Assembly (NCBI GenBank): GCA_002451155.1
Contig: DKBG01000039.1
Location: 1-18,963, forward strand
Length of the DNA: 18,963 nucleotides
Source of the DNA: Ignavibacteria bacterium UBA6906
GTDB taxonomy: Bacteria > Bacteroidota > Ignavibacteria > UBA10030 > UBA6906
Direction of reading: 5' to 3'
Both the position numbers and the translations under genes were made by a program. A model generated the notes under the pieces. That model was not told the origin of the DNA. It ran no database searches and worked only from the letters and a program-made list of their open reading frames with translations. Positions 8,780 to 16,185 of the stretch are shown in pieces (position 1 is the stretch's first letter; every line of letters begins with the position of its first letter).

Positions 8780-8906
8780 GAGATCTGCTCGTAACGTGAT
8801 TGTTGACCGTAAGGAGAGTACTGCGATACCGAGAAGAACGTGTGTGGGTCGAGCTGATCAGGGGCGTCGGCACAGGGGTGTGTGGAAACCTGCCTCCGCC
8901 ATGGGG

Positions 8907-8935
8907 AAAATATGAAACATCCATTTGACATGCAA
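8907..8935 (-). promoter_or_regulatory. Possible promoter for sdhCAB
   Basis: On the minus strand TTGCAT (8930-8935) and TATTTT (8907-8912) are separated by 17 bases, about 127 bases before the sdhC start. The -35 match is poor (only the TTG of the consensus) and the -10 match is moderate. It is offered because the 174-bp gap between ftsX and sdhC is the largest break in this part of the minus strand. No terminator for ftsX is visible, so read-through from upstream is also possible. Confidence 0.25.
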
Positions 8936-8953
8936 CAGCAGCGATGTTCGTCC

Positions 8954-9832
8954 TTATCGTCCGTCCGCAGGCCGGATGAACCGCACGACGGAGATGGCGC
9001 TTCCCAGCAGCCCAAGCACTGCTCCTGCAGCCACGACGAGCCCATAAAAGGCCGGATCCGTGGTAAGGTGTTCGCTGAATTCGGAAGAAAGGAGCGGCAG
9101 ACCGTATTCGATGGAGACAAAAAGAATCCCCGAAGCCAGAAGACCGCCCACGGCTCCCTGCAGGACTCCTTCCAGCAGAAACGGAAGGCGGATGAAGACC
9201 TGAGTCGCCCCGACCAGTTCCATTGTCCTGATGAGTTTCCGCTTCGCGTAGATTGCCAGTCGGATCGTGTTCGAAACGAGCAAAACGGCTGAAAGGCTGA
9301 TCAGCACGCCGAGCCCGAGCGTCACCCGATTGAAGAGCGCTGATCTCCGGTCGATCAACTCCAGGAGGGCTTTCCGATAGACGACGCTCTCGATTCCTTT
9401 GATCGTTCGCAGTGTGTCGTAGAGTGCCTGAGCATTGGCGGCGGTGCGGGACTGGGGTAACAGGGAGACTCTAAAGGAAGGGGGGAGAGGATTGAAATCA
9501 AGAACCGTGTGAATGTCCTCTCCAAATTCCTGCTGGAACAGCTGGGCGGCCTCTTCCTTCGAAACAAAGACCGCCTTCTCGACTCCCGGGAGCGATACAA
9601 TTGTTCGGGCAAGGGCGCTGATATGCTCCCCCGTCACCGGTTCGTCAAGGAATGCCTCTAGTTCGACTTTGTTCTTGATTGTTTCGATGAACCGGGAGGC
9701 CTGAATGCTGATCGTTGCGAAGACGCCCAGCAAGAGAAGGGAGATACAAATCGTGATAATGGAGATTGTACTGGAGAGCTTTGTCCTGGTAAACCCTGAA
9801 AGACTTTCTCTGAGAGTGTAGGCGAGGCTCAT
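8954..9832 (-). CDS. ftsX: FtsX-type division ABC transporter permease
   Basis: This 292-residue protein has the FtsX layout: an N-terminal cytoplasmic tail, a first helix (about residues 22-43), a large extracytoplasmic domain (about 45-165), and three more helices (about 169-193, 219-241 and 262-284). The conserved cytoplasmic loop before helix 3 reads RTMELVGATQVFIRLPFLLEG, close to the family motif. FtsX pairs with the ATPase FtsE and controls peptidoglycan hydrolases at the septum. No ftsE is present in this window, whereas ftsE and ftsX are adjacent in many bacteria; the partner must be encoded elsewhere. The ATG at 9830-9832 lies 9 bp after the stop of the upstream small lipoprotein gene, so they are probably co-transcribed. 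Normal length, no damage seen. Confidence 0.9.
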   Translation of the reverse strand: MSLAYTLRESLSGFTRTKLSSTISIITICISLLLLGVFATISIQASRFIETIKNKVELEAFLDEPVTGEHISALARTIVSLPGVEKAVFVSKEEAAQLFQQEFGEDIHTVLDFNPLPPSFRVSLLPQSRTAANAQALYDTLRTIKGIESVVYRKALLELIDRRSALFNRVTLGLGVLISLSAVLLVSNTIRLAIYAKRKLIRTMELVGATQVFIRLPFLLEGVLQGAVGGLLASGILFVSIEYGLPLLSSEFSEHLTTDPAFYGLVVAAGAVLGLLGSAISVVRFIRPADGR

Positions 9833-9841
9833 GCGATGCGG

Positions 9842-10366
9842 TCAGTAGTTCGATTCATCCCGCCACCGGACTATCCGCCACGGGTCGCTGATGCGGGTAC
9901 GCTCGAATGTCAGGTTCGCATACCCGTCGACCCGTTCGATGTTGCTGGGATTGAAGATCACTGTCAGGTTGAACCCCCTCACTATGGTGACCCGGTTCGA
10001 ATCGAGGGAGGTGTTGACGATATTGTTCCAGACCAGGTCGATCTTCTGCGTATTCTGGAAGAGTCCGTATGTGGTGCGCATCTCGTCATCCCGCCCCCAT
10101 GTGACGTCGATGCCTACATCGTAATTACGATACACAAAAATGAACTGGGGATCAAGAAGTGACCCGTACAGGGTTGTGTCGCGGAACGAATATGCAGCCC
10201 TGAAGCACTGAAAGACTCCCTCAATCGTTGTCGGATCGCACGCGGACTCTCCGGGAGTGGTATCAAGCCCTGGCGCAAAGGGGTTGACACACGCGGCGAG
10301 TGACACGAGGATGAGACTCGTAAGCGTGGGAACAGATCGAATGAGTGTGCTCGGTGATCCCGTCAC
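9842..10366 (-). CDS. Small predicted lipoprotein, unknown function (copy B of a tandem pair)
   Basis: This is a 174-residue protein with a lipoprotein signal: a hydrophobic stretch followed by SLAAC, giving a lipidated cysteine at about C26. The mature part starts VNPFAPG. It resembles the gene just upstream: both have a short helical start, a DP followed by an aromatic-rich F-x-F segment, a TW motif followed by a helix, beta-rich sequence, and a closing W-x-I-x-R-W-x-D. This pattern is suggestive of an NTF2-like (cystatin-like) alpha+beta fold, but that is inference. The start is GTG at 10364-10366, 15 bp after the upstream gene's stop, with a weak purine stretch before it. No enzyme motif is visible. 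The most likely location is the periplasmic face of a membrane. Confidence 0.75.
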   Translation of the reverse strand: MTGSPSTLIRSVPTLTSLILVSLAACVNPFAPGLDTTPGESACDPTTIEGVFQCFRAAYSFRDTTLYGSLLDPQFIFVYRNYDVGIDVTWGRDDEMRTTYGLFQNTQKIDLVWNNIVNTSLDSNRVTIVRGFNLTVIFNPSNIERVDGYANLTFERTRISDPWRIVRWRDESNY

Positions 10367-10381
10367 GGAGTATTCCGGGGC

Positions 10382-10981
10382 CTAGTTGCTGAATTTCCCT
10401 TTGAACATGCTCCAGGTGATTGCATTTTCCGTCTGGAAGTCGACCCACCGGTGGATGGACCAGATGTTCGCTGCGTCTGCGCTGAGGGCAAACTGCAGAG
10501 TACCTTTCGCTGTCGTGGGGAACCCCGCTTCGGTGTGCTCGATGATCAGAGTGTATCGGTAGGTATAAAGGACAGAGTCGGTTCCAACGATCGAGTTGTC
10601 AAGCTGCAGCGAAAGACTGGAGAAGGATCCCGGAGAAGTTTTGGCGATGAGGTTCCGAAAGTATGCGTTCTCCTGCGCGTAGCTCCAGGTCAGCATGACG
10701 GAGGGATACTGCGCGGACGCGTCAGCCGACGGGATGAACGCGAACGGTACTCCCCCTTTGAGAGGATCCCTGAAGCAGCTGATATAGTTTTCCGCGTTCT
10801 TCTGGTCAATGGCGTTCTGGAGATTGCTCACAACAATTTCAGGGGTTGTCGCGGGCCTGAAATTGAGTCCGGATTCTGTTGGCTCCTCCGGTGTGCGCGG
10901 CTCGAAAATCCCGCAGGACACCATCCAAATGCCGCACCCGAACAGGACGACCGTTGCCGTTACCCTTCTGCACGCGTTCAT
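10382..10981 (-). CDS. Small predicted lipoprotein, unknown function (copy A of a tandem pair)
   Basis: This is a 199-residue protein with a positively charged start (MNACRR), a hydrophobic stretch and a lipobox-like MVSC, giving a lipidated cysteine at about C23; C16 (LFGC) is an alternative. A Pro/Glu-rich tether follows, then a domain of about 155 residues ending in IWSIHRWVDF. The domain aligns by eye with the next gene downstream, so the two look like an old tandem duplication. The ATG at 10979-10981 is preceded by AGGAGAGAAGGAC, a good ribosome binding site. It sits 43 bp after recR. The fold may be NTF2-like; no function is known to me. Confidence 0.78.
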   Translation of the reverse strand: MNACRRVTATVVLFGCGIWMVSCGIFEPRTPEEPTESGLNFRPATTPEIVVSNLQNAIDQKNAENYISCFRDPLKGGVPFAFIPSADASAQYPSVMLTWSYAQENAYFRNLIAKTSPGSFSSLSLQLDNSIVGTDSVLYTYRYTLIIEHTEAGFPTTAKGTLQFALSADAANIWSIHRWVDFQTENAITWSMFKGKFSN

Positions 10982-11024
10982 GTCCTTCTCTCCTGTAATG
11001 CCGTTGCTGGCCGTCCAGAGCGGG

Positions 11025-11621
11025 TCAGAGCGTTATGCGTCCTTCCAGCGCGCGGCTCAAGGTGGCCTCGTCGGCGAATTCCAGGTCGCCGCCCACGGGA
11101 AGGCCACGGGCGATGCGTGAGACGCGAACTCCGAGCGGCTTCAGCAGTCTGCCCAGATAGATCGTTGTCGCCTCTCCTTCTACGTTCGGATTCATCGCAA
11201 GGATGATTTCGGTAACCTCCGCGCTGATTCGGGCCAGTAGTTCTTTGACCTTGAGTTCGTCGGGGCCGACCCCGTCCAGGGGAGAGAGGGCTCCACCGAG
11301 CACGTGGTACAGTCCCCGGAATTCATTTGTTTTCTCGAGGGCAAGGACGTCGCTTGGCTCTTCGACCACACAGATCAGGCTCCGGTCGCGCTTGGGGCTG
11401 GCGCAGATCGCACAGGGGTCTTGTTCGGTGATATTGCAGCAGATTGAGCAAGCCCGGATCTTATCCTTTACATTGACGAGTGCCCGCGCCATGGTGACAA
11501 CTTCGTCTCGGGGTCGTTTCATAATGAACAGAGCCAGACGCTGGGCTGTTTTTCTACCGATGCCAGGCAGTCTGGTGAATTCGCTGATCAGTTGTTCAAG
11601 GGCTTCCGAGGTGTGGAGCAT
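11025..11621 (-). CDS. recR: Recombination mediator protein RecR
   Basis: RecR works with RecF/RecO to load RecA at single-stranded gaps. From the ATG at 11621 the protein has 198 residues. It has the helix-hairpin-helix LPGIGRKTAQRLA (about residues 18-30), a four-cysteine zinc site (C58, C61, C70, C73), then a Toprim domain including VVEEPSDVLALE and AMNPNVEGEATTIYL, and the C-terminal ARGLPVGGDLEF motif. The frame extends upstream to a TTG at 11648, which would add nine residues. I chose the ATG because it aligns with the usual RecR start, although neither start has a well-placed ribosome binding site. It lies 99 bp after ybaB, the usual partner gene; dnaX, often found with this pair, is absent. 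Confidence 0.93.
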   Translation of the reverse strand: MLHTSEALEQLISEFTRLPGIGRKTAQRLALFIMKRPRDEVVTMARALVNVKDKIRACSICCNITEQDPCAICASPKRDRSLICVVEEPSDVLALEKTNEFRGLYHVLGGALSPLDGVGPDELKVKELLARISAEVTEIILAMNPNVEGEATTIYLGRLLKPLGVRVSRIARGLPVGGDLEFADEATLSRALEGRITL

Positions 11622-11720
11622 CGTGTGTTCGAATGGGTCTATCGCCAACGGAAAGGGACGCGGTGGGAACCTCCTGGAGTGGGATTCGCAAGTTCCAGCC
11701 CGGCCCAGCGTGTCGAGAAA

Positions 11721-12059
11721 TTAGAGCCCGGGTAAGGTGAGACCGGGGATGTTGGGTATCATGCCGCTCGTCACTTTGGAGAGCTCTTCCTGCGCCATTC
11801 TGTTTGATTCCTCGAGCGCCTTGTTGGCGGCGGCGAGGAGGAGGTCTTCCAGCATCTCGGCATCGTTCGGATTAATGACTTCCGGGTCGATCTGGATCTT
11901 GATCAGGCGCTGTTTCCCATTCGCGGTGATCTTGACCATGCCGCCGCCAGCTTCGCCCGTCACGGTCTTTGCCTCAAGGCCTTCCTGTACCTGTGCCATC
12001 TTCTCCTGCATCTTCTGGATCTGCTTCATCATCCCTGACATGTTCGGAACGCCCGGCAT
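11721..12059 (-). CDS. ybaB: YbaB/EbfC family nucleoid-associated protein
   Basis: This 112-residue protein is of the YbaB/EbfC family, small dimeric DNA-binding proteins commonly encoded beside recR. The family signature is clear: the N-terminal helix MMKQIQKMQEKMAQVQEGL, then VTGEAGGGMVKITANGK, IKIQIDPEVI, and a helical C-terminal region with LEDLLLAAANKALEES. A C-terminal Pro/Gly-rich tail (IPNIPGLTLPGL) is typical. The ATG at 12057-12059 has AGGAG at 12066-12070 with good spacing. It is the first gene of the minus-strand run and is transcribed from the divergent region shared with uppS. The assignment is firm. Confidence 0.94.
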   Translation of the reverse strand: MPGVPNMSGMMKQIQKMQEKMAQVQEGLEAKTVTGEAGGGMVKITANGKQRLIKIQIDPEVINPNDAEMLEDLLLAAANKALEESNRMAQEELSKVTSGMIPNIPGLTLPGL

Positions 12060-12065
12060 TGAATT

Positions 12066-12070
12066 CTCCT
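12066..12070 (-). promoter_or_regulatory. Ribosome binding site of ybaB
   Basis: AGGAG on the minus strand lies six bases before the ATG. It is one of the clearest Shine-Dalgarno sequences in the window and shows that this organism uses them, unlike many Bacteroidota. Confidence 0.7.
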
Positions 12071-12099
12071 GGAGTGGATAGAGGGGAGCACACGTGAAA

Positions 12100-12130
12100 A
12101 AAAGATACCCGATTCGTCGAGGAAAGTCAA
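12100..12130 (-). promoter_or_regulatory. Predicted promoter of ybaB-recR (half of a back-to-back pair)
   Basis: On the minus strand, TTGACT (12125-12130) is followed by a 17-base spacer and TATCTTTT (12100-12107). The first box fits the -35 consensus TTGACA in five of six positions. The second matches TAnnTTTG except at the last base and also resembles TATAAT. Transcription would start about 35 bases before the ybaB ATG. Its -35 box lies in the same palindrome as that of the opposing uppS promoter. Confidence 0.62.
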
Positions 12131-12140
12131 ATTTGACTTT
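12123..12140. promoter_or_regulatory. 18-bp perfect palindrome between ybaB and uppS
   Basis: AAAGTCAAATTTGACTTT is perfectly self-complementary. Each half carries one TTGACT, so it contributes the -35 box of both divergent promoters, only 2 bp apart. It may simply be the result of two identical -35 elements back to back, or it may also be an operator for a dimeric regulator. Two RNA polymerases could not easily occupy both sites together. Confidence 0.7.
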
Positions 12141-12163
12141 CTATGCAAAATGAGGTAAATTTT
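12133..12163 (+). promoter_or_regulatory. Predicted promoter of the uppS-bamA-lpx operon (other half of the pair)
   Basis: TTGACT (12133-12138), a 17-base spacer, and TAAATTTT (12156-12163) form a well-spaced promoter. The second box again matches TAnnTTTG except at the last base. The predicted start lies about 45 bases before the TTG start of uppS. The layout is the mirror image of the ybaB promoter. Confidence 0.62.
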
Positions 12164-12215
12164 TCTTCCAGTGGCATTCTAGTCTGGTACAGCGCATATC
12201 GCGGAGAGTCACCCC

Positions 12216-13052
12216 TTGGCGAAGGGATTTCGACAGGCGAGCGAGAGAGACAAGAAGGAGCAGGAGCGGCTTCGCAATGAGGGGGAGATCCCGAAGCACG
12301 TTGCCATCATCATGGATGGTAACGGCCGTTGGGCGAAGAAAAAGGGTCTGCCGCGAATTGCCGGGCACCGCGAAGGCGTTGAATCGGTCCGGGATATTGT
12401 CGAAGCGGCCGGTCAGCTGGGCGTCGACTTCCTGACACTCTACGCGTTCTCAACAGAGAACTGGAAACGTCCGGAGGAGGAAGTCTCGCTGCTGATGCGG
12501 CTACTTCTGAAGGCGTTGCGGGACGAAGCGGACCGACTCCACAAGAACAATGTCCGTCTGCGAACGATCGGCGATGTCGGGAGGCTTCCCGAGGAAATCC
12601 AGGCGGAGCTCTCCGACGGCATCCAGAAGACGCGGGGCAACACGGGCCTCACCCTGATCCTTGCGCTCAGTTATAGCGGACGGTGGGATCTTGCGCAAGC
12701 ATTTCGCGCGATGGCCGCTGCCGTAAGGGCTGGCGGGCTCAGTCCCGAGGATGTCTCAGAGCAGACGCTTGCCACCTATCTCTCCACGGCGGGCGTTCCC
12801 GATCCGGATCTCCTTATCCGTACGAGTGGGGAGTTCCGGATAAGCAATTTCCTGCTCTGGCAACTTGCCTACTCTGAAATTCACATCACCTCAAAATTCT
12901 GGCCCGATTTCCGCCGGGCAGATTTCTATACCGCCGTCAGTGATTATCAGCGGCGTGAGCGCCGCTTCGGGATGATCAGCGGGCAGGCGGGTGTCAGCGG
13001 CGGGTCAAGCTCGTATGTCCATCGATTGATCAAGAGTGTGACAGGACCGTGA
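12216..13052 (+). CDS. uppS: Undecaprenyl diphosphate synthase (cis-prenyltransferase)
   Basis: UppS adds isopentenyl units to farnesyl diphosphate to make the C55 lipid carrier for peptidoglycan and polysaccharide. The family motifs are all present: HVAIIMDGNGRWA with the catalytic aspartate D34, LTLYAFSTENWKRP, ALSYSGRWDL, and the C-terminal DLLIRTSGEFRISNFLLWQ and YSEIHIT. At 278 residues it is slightly longer than usual because of about 24 charged N-terminal residues (QASERDKKEQERLR) and a Gly/Ser-rich tail. The start is TTG at 12216, supported by GGAGAG about nine bases upstream; no ATG exists before the MDGNGRW motif. It is the first gene of the plus-strand operon; bamA follows after 1 bp. 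cdsA, which often follows uppS, is not here. Confidence 0.95.
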   Translation: MAKGFRQASERDKKEQERLRNEGEIPKHVAIIMDGNGRWAKKKGLPRIAGHREGVESVRDIVEAAGQLGVDFLTLYAFSTENWKRPEEEVSLLMRLLLKALRDEADRLHKNNVRLRTIGDVGRLPEEIQAELSDGIQKTRGNTGLTLILALSYSGRWDLAQAFRAMAAAVRAGGLSPEDVSEQTLATYLSTAGVPDPDLLIRTSGEFRISNFLLWQLAYSEIHITSKFWPDFRRADFYTAVSDYQRRERRFGMISGQAGVSGGSSSYVHRLIKSVTGP

Positions 13053-13053
13053 C

Positions 13054-15420
13054 ATGATGAAGCGTGTGCTGGCGGTTGTGGGATCTGGTCTGGTCATTAC
13101 CTCTTTCCTCTTCGCTCAACGTACCCAACCTCAGGAAGTGTACAAAATCCTCGGAATCTCTGTCGAGGGGAACACCCTGGCCGATCCTGTTGCCGTTATT
13201 GCAAACTCCGGATTGCGCGTCGAGGACGAAATCACAGTCCCTGGTGATCAGATCGCCCAGGCTGTTCGCAAGCTCTGGTCGCTGAAGATTTTTGAAGATG
13301 TTCAGGTCGCCATCGATCAGCGATTGGGTGATGGTGTCTACCTGGTCATCAAGGTGCGGGAGCTTCCCCGTTTCGAACGCGCGGATATCCGCGGCAATGA
13401 TGAGATCAGTACGAGTGATATTGAGAAGAAGATTCCGCTCGTGAAGGGACAGGTGCTCGCTCCCCAGGAAGTTGTCCGCATCAGAAAGGCCATCCAGAAG
13501 CTCTATGAGGAGGAGGGCTATCTTCTCGCCACGGTGCAGGCATCCACGATCCCGGCGGACACGAGCAAGAATCGTGTAATCCTTCTAATCTCCATAGAGG
13601 AGGGAAAAGAAGTCTCTGTCGACCGTATCATGTTCGAAGGCAATGTTGCCTTTGATGAGGGGGACCTGCGGGGAGCGATGGACGAGACCGCGGAGAAGCA
13701 TTGGTGGAAGTTTTGGTCGTCGGCCAAACTGGATCGAAAGAAGTACGAAGAAGACAAAAAGCTCATCGTCCAGTTATACCGCAGGAATGGCTATCGCGAC
13801 GCGCAGGTGCTTTCCGATTCGATCTGGTACAGCGATGATCGCGAGGATGCCTACATACTCATCAAGGTATATGAAGGGGCGCAGTACAAGGTGCGGAACA
13901 TTACCTGGGCGGGGAACACGGTCTACTCCGATACCGTGCTGAGTGACCGCCTGGGTTTTTCAAAAGGCGATATATATAACTCTGAGAAATTTGAGCAGAA
14001 CCTCCGGGGGAATGAAGCGCAGACGGATGTGGCCTCTCTCTATCTCGACAACGGATATCTGCGGCTCAACATGGAGCCGGTGGAGACTCGGGTGGGGGAT
14101 GACAGCGTGGACATCACGATCAACGTCTTTGAGATGAATCAGTTCAAGATCGGGGTTGTCAGCATAAAAGGGAACACCAAGACCCAGGAAAAGGTGATCC
14201 GTCGCGAGCTGTTCACCCGGCCCGGCGATTATTTCAGCCGGGCGGCGATTCTGCGAAGCCTGCGCCAGCTGCAGCAGTTGAACTATTTCGATCCCGAAAA
14301 GTTGCGTCCGGATTATCAGCTAGTGGACGACAAGACCGTCGATCTCGCCTACGAGGTTCAGGAGAAATCGAGCGACAATGTGAACGCCTCGGTCGGATAC
14401 AGTGGGGCGTTCGGCTTCACCGGGGCGCTGGGTTTCACGATCAACAATTTTTCTATCAGTGAGCCATTCCGGGGCGGAGCGGGTCAGATCCTGAATTTCG
14501 AGTGGATGTTCGGGCAGGCGTCGCGTATACGAACGTTTACCATTGGGTTCACCGAGCCGTGGATGTTCGATACACCGACGCTGTTCGGGGTAAGCCTGTA
14601 CGACACGCGGCAAATCTGGACGTACGATCTTTCACAGACCGGAGGCACGATCCGCCTGGGCAGGCGGCTGCGCTGGCCGGACATCTACTGGAGAGCCGAC
14701 CTGACCCTGCGTGCACAGCGCAACGACGTCACGAGCGGTCAGGGTATCTACCGTGAGGGGAAATCCAGTCAAGTCAGCCTCGGCCTCGTGTTTTCCCGGA
14801 ACGACACTGACAATCCCATATTTCCATCGAGCGGGTCTATCTTCAGTTTTTCGGCAGAGATGGCCGGGGGACCGCTCCTCCCTGGAGACATTGATTTTCA
14901 CAAGTGGGGGCTTCAGGCGGAATTCTTCCTCCCCCTGGTGAGCTCTGGGCGGCTCGTGCTTTTCTTCAGCACACAGTACGGATTCCTGAAGGAGTTTTCG
15001 GACAACACGCTCTTGTCGCCCATTGACTTGTACTTCATGGGCGGAACCGGGCTGGGCTACATTGCCACGACGCCTTTGCGTGGATACGCGGATCAATCGG
15101 TTGGGCCGCGGAACGTCCGGGGGGACATTACGGGTGGCAAGGCGATGACAAAGACCACTGTGGAACTCCGGCTCGCCGTAACACTGAGTCCCATCCCGAT
15201 CTATTTTCTTGCGTTTGCCGAGGGAGGAAACGTCTTTCGCTCCATGCAGACGGCTGAACTTTTCAATCTCGCCCGGTCCGCAGGCTTTGGCGGACGAATC
15301 CAGATTCAACCGCTTGGGATGTTCGGCTTCGACTACGGGTATGGATTTGACGATATCTACCCGCGCGATGGCAGGCCGGACGGGTGGAGATTTCACTTCG
15401 TCTTCGGACGGGGCTTCTGA
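13054..15420 (+). CDS. bamA: Outer membrane assembly factor BamA
   Basis: BamA inserts beta-barrel proteins into the outer membrane. The 788-residue protein has a signal peptide (likely cleavage SFLFA|Q at residue 21) and then five POTRA domains at roughly 28-98, 105-182, 187-275, 282-358 and 363-440. Each shows the typical I-x-x-G/E-G-N-x start, for example ISVEGNTLAD, IMFEGNVAFD, ITWAGNTVYS and VSIKGNTKTQ. A 16-stranded barrel (about 450-788) follows, containing LRGY at 675-678, the counterpart of the VRGF/Y motif of loop 6. The protein ends in phenylalanine (FGRGF), the usual barrel signal. POTRA3 has a long insertion rich in Trp and Lys (KHWWKFW). The ATG at 13054 lies 1 bp after the uppS stop, which suggests coupling. 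Confidence 0.95.
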   Translation: MMKRVLAVVGSGLVITSFLFAQRTQPQEVYKILGISVEGNTLADPVAVIANSGLRVEDEITVPGDQIAQAVRKLWSLKIFEDVQVAIDQRLGDGVYLVIKVRELPRFERADIRGNDEISTSDIEKKIPLVKGQVLAPQEVVRIRKAIQKLYEEEGYLLATVQASTIPADTSKNRVILLISIEEGKEVSVDRIMFEGNVAFDEGDLRGAMDETAEKHWWKFWSSAKLDRKKYEEDKKLIVQLYRRNGYRDAQVLSDSIWYSDDREDAYILIKVYEGAQYKVRNITWAGNTVYSDTVLSDRLGFSKGDIYNSEKFEQNLRGNEAQTDVASLYLDNGYLRLNMEPVETRVGDDSVDITINVFEMNQFKIGVVSIKGNTKTQEKVIRRELFTRPGDYFSRAAILRSLRQLQQLNYFDPEKLRPDYQLVDDKTVDLAYEVQEKSSDNVNASVGYSGAFGFTGALGFTINNFSISEPFRGGAGQILNFEWMFGQASRIRTFTIGFTEPWMFDTPTLFGVSLYDTRQIWTYDLSQTGGTIRLGRRLRWPDIYWRADLTLRAQRNDVTSGQGIYREGKSSQVSLGLVFSRNDTDNPIFPSSGSIFSFSAEMAGGPLLPGDIDFHKWGLQAEFFLPLVSSGRLVLFFSTQYGFLKEFSDNTLLSPIDLYFMGGTGLGYIATTPLRGYADQSVGPRNVRGDITGGKAMTKTTVELRLAVTLSPIPIYFLAFAEGGNVFRSMQTAELFNLARSAGFGGRIQIQPLGMFGFDYGYGFDDIYPRDGRPDGWRFHFVFGRGF

Positions 15421-15648
15421 AACCGCCTGCGCGAAGGGAGTAGTCTGTTGTGCTCTGCCCGGATCCTCCTCGTTCTGGGGGAACAGGCAATTTTAGCCTG
15501 TTTCGGCACGTGCCTCCGTACCCGCGAGACTGATCGTTTCACTTTTGCCGTATGATTGTTACATTACCACACCTGGGGCGGAAAGCGTGACCGTCATCTG
15601 CTCTGAAGGGGTTGAGTTGTCATACCATCTATTATTGAAGAGGATAGC
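15421..15648 (+). other. 228-bp gap between bamA and skp-1 with a weak hairpin
   Basis: No gene is apparent. AACAGGC/GCCTGTT (about 15482-15500) forms a 7-bp stem with a 7-base loop and a short TTT run after it, 61 bases past the bamA stop. This could be a weak terminator or a processing site. A poor promoter-like pair (TTTCAC 15537-15542, 17 bases, TACATT 15560-15565) lies upstream of skp-1. This is the only large break in the plus-strand operon, so a separate promoter for the downstream genes is plausible but unproven. Confidence 0.4.
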
Positions 15649-16179
15649 GTGAAGAACATCGTTGGTGTCGTCGTTCTTGTGATGCTGCTAATCGCATCGA
15701 CTCTCGCCGTGGCTCAGACGCAAAGGATCGGCTACGTGAATTCCGCCAAGATTTTCCAGGAACTTCCTGCCGCGCAGGATGCTCAAAAGCGGATCGATGC
15801 TGTTGCGAAACCGTATCAGGATTCTCTGGAGGCCATGCAGCGTGAGCTCCAGGCCAGATATGAGGACTACCAGAAGAAAGAAGCCCTCATGAACGAGCAA
15901 ACGAAGCGGGCTGAGCAACAGAGGCTGATAGAGATGGAACGGCAATTCAACGCCTTCCGGGTCGAAAAATTCGGTGCTGAGGGAGCCATCGCCAAGGAGA
16001 CGGAGAAACTCCTTGCCCCAATACGAGAGAAAATAAAGAATGCGATCGCTGCCGTCGCCAAGGATGAAAAATACTCCTTTGTGTTCGACAAGACCGAGCA
16101 GGTTCAGATCTTGTTGTACGGTGATGCTTCGCATGATCTCACCTTCAAGGTTATCGACAAACTGAAGCGGGGGAAGTAA
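15649..16179 (+). CDS. Skp/OmpH-family periplasmic chaperone, copy 1
   Basis: A signal peptide (cleavage about AVA|Q after residue 22) is followed by the OmpH start RIGYVNSAKIFQELP, a long charged coiled-coil middle (about residues 45-115) and a beta-type end (YSFVFDKTEQVQILLYG, then DLTFKVIDKL). Skp trimers carry unfolded outer-membrane proteins across the periplasm to BamA, which fits its place just behind bamA. The length of 176 residues is normal for the family. The start is GTG at 15649, with AGAGGA upstream at a good distance. A second member follows 6 bp after its stop. The two are clearly related but diverged. Confidence 0.92.
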   Translation: MKNIVGVVVLVMLLIASTLAVAQTQRIGYVNSAKIFQELPAAQDAQKRIDAVAKPYQDSLEAMQRELQARYEDYQKKEALMNEQTKRAEQQRLIEMERQFNAFRVEKFGAEGAIAKETEKLLAPIREKIKNAIAAVAKDEKYSFVFDKTEQVQILLYGDASHDLTFKVIDKLKRGK

Positions 16180-16185
16180 GGTCGG

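Noticed and set aside
14632..15396. 254-residue open frame on the minus strand
   Set aside because: Antisense to the BamA barrel; no recognisable domain.
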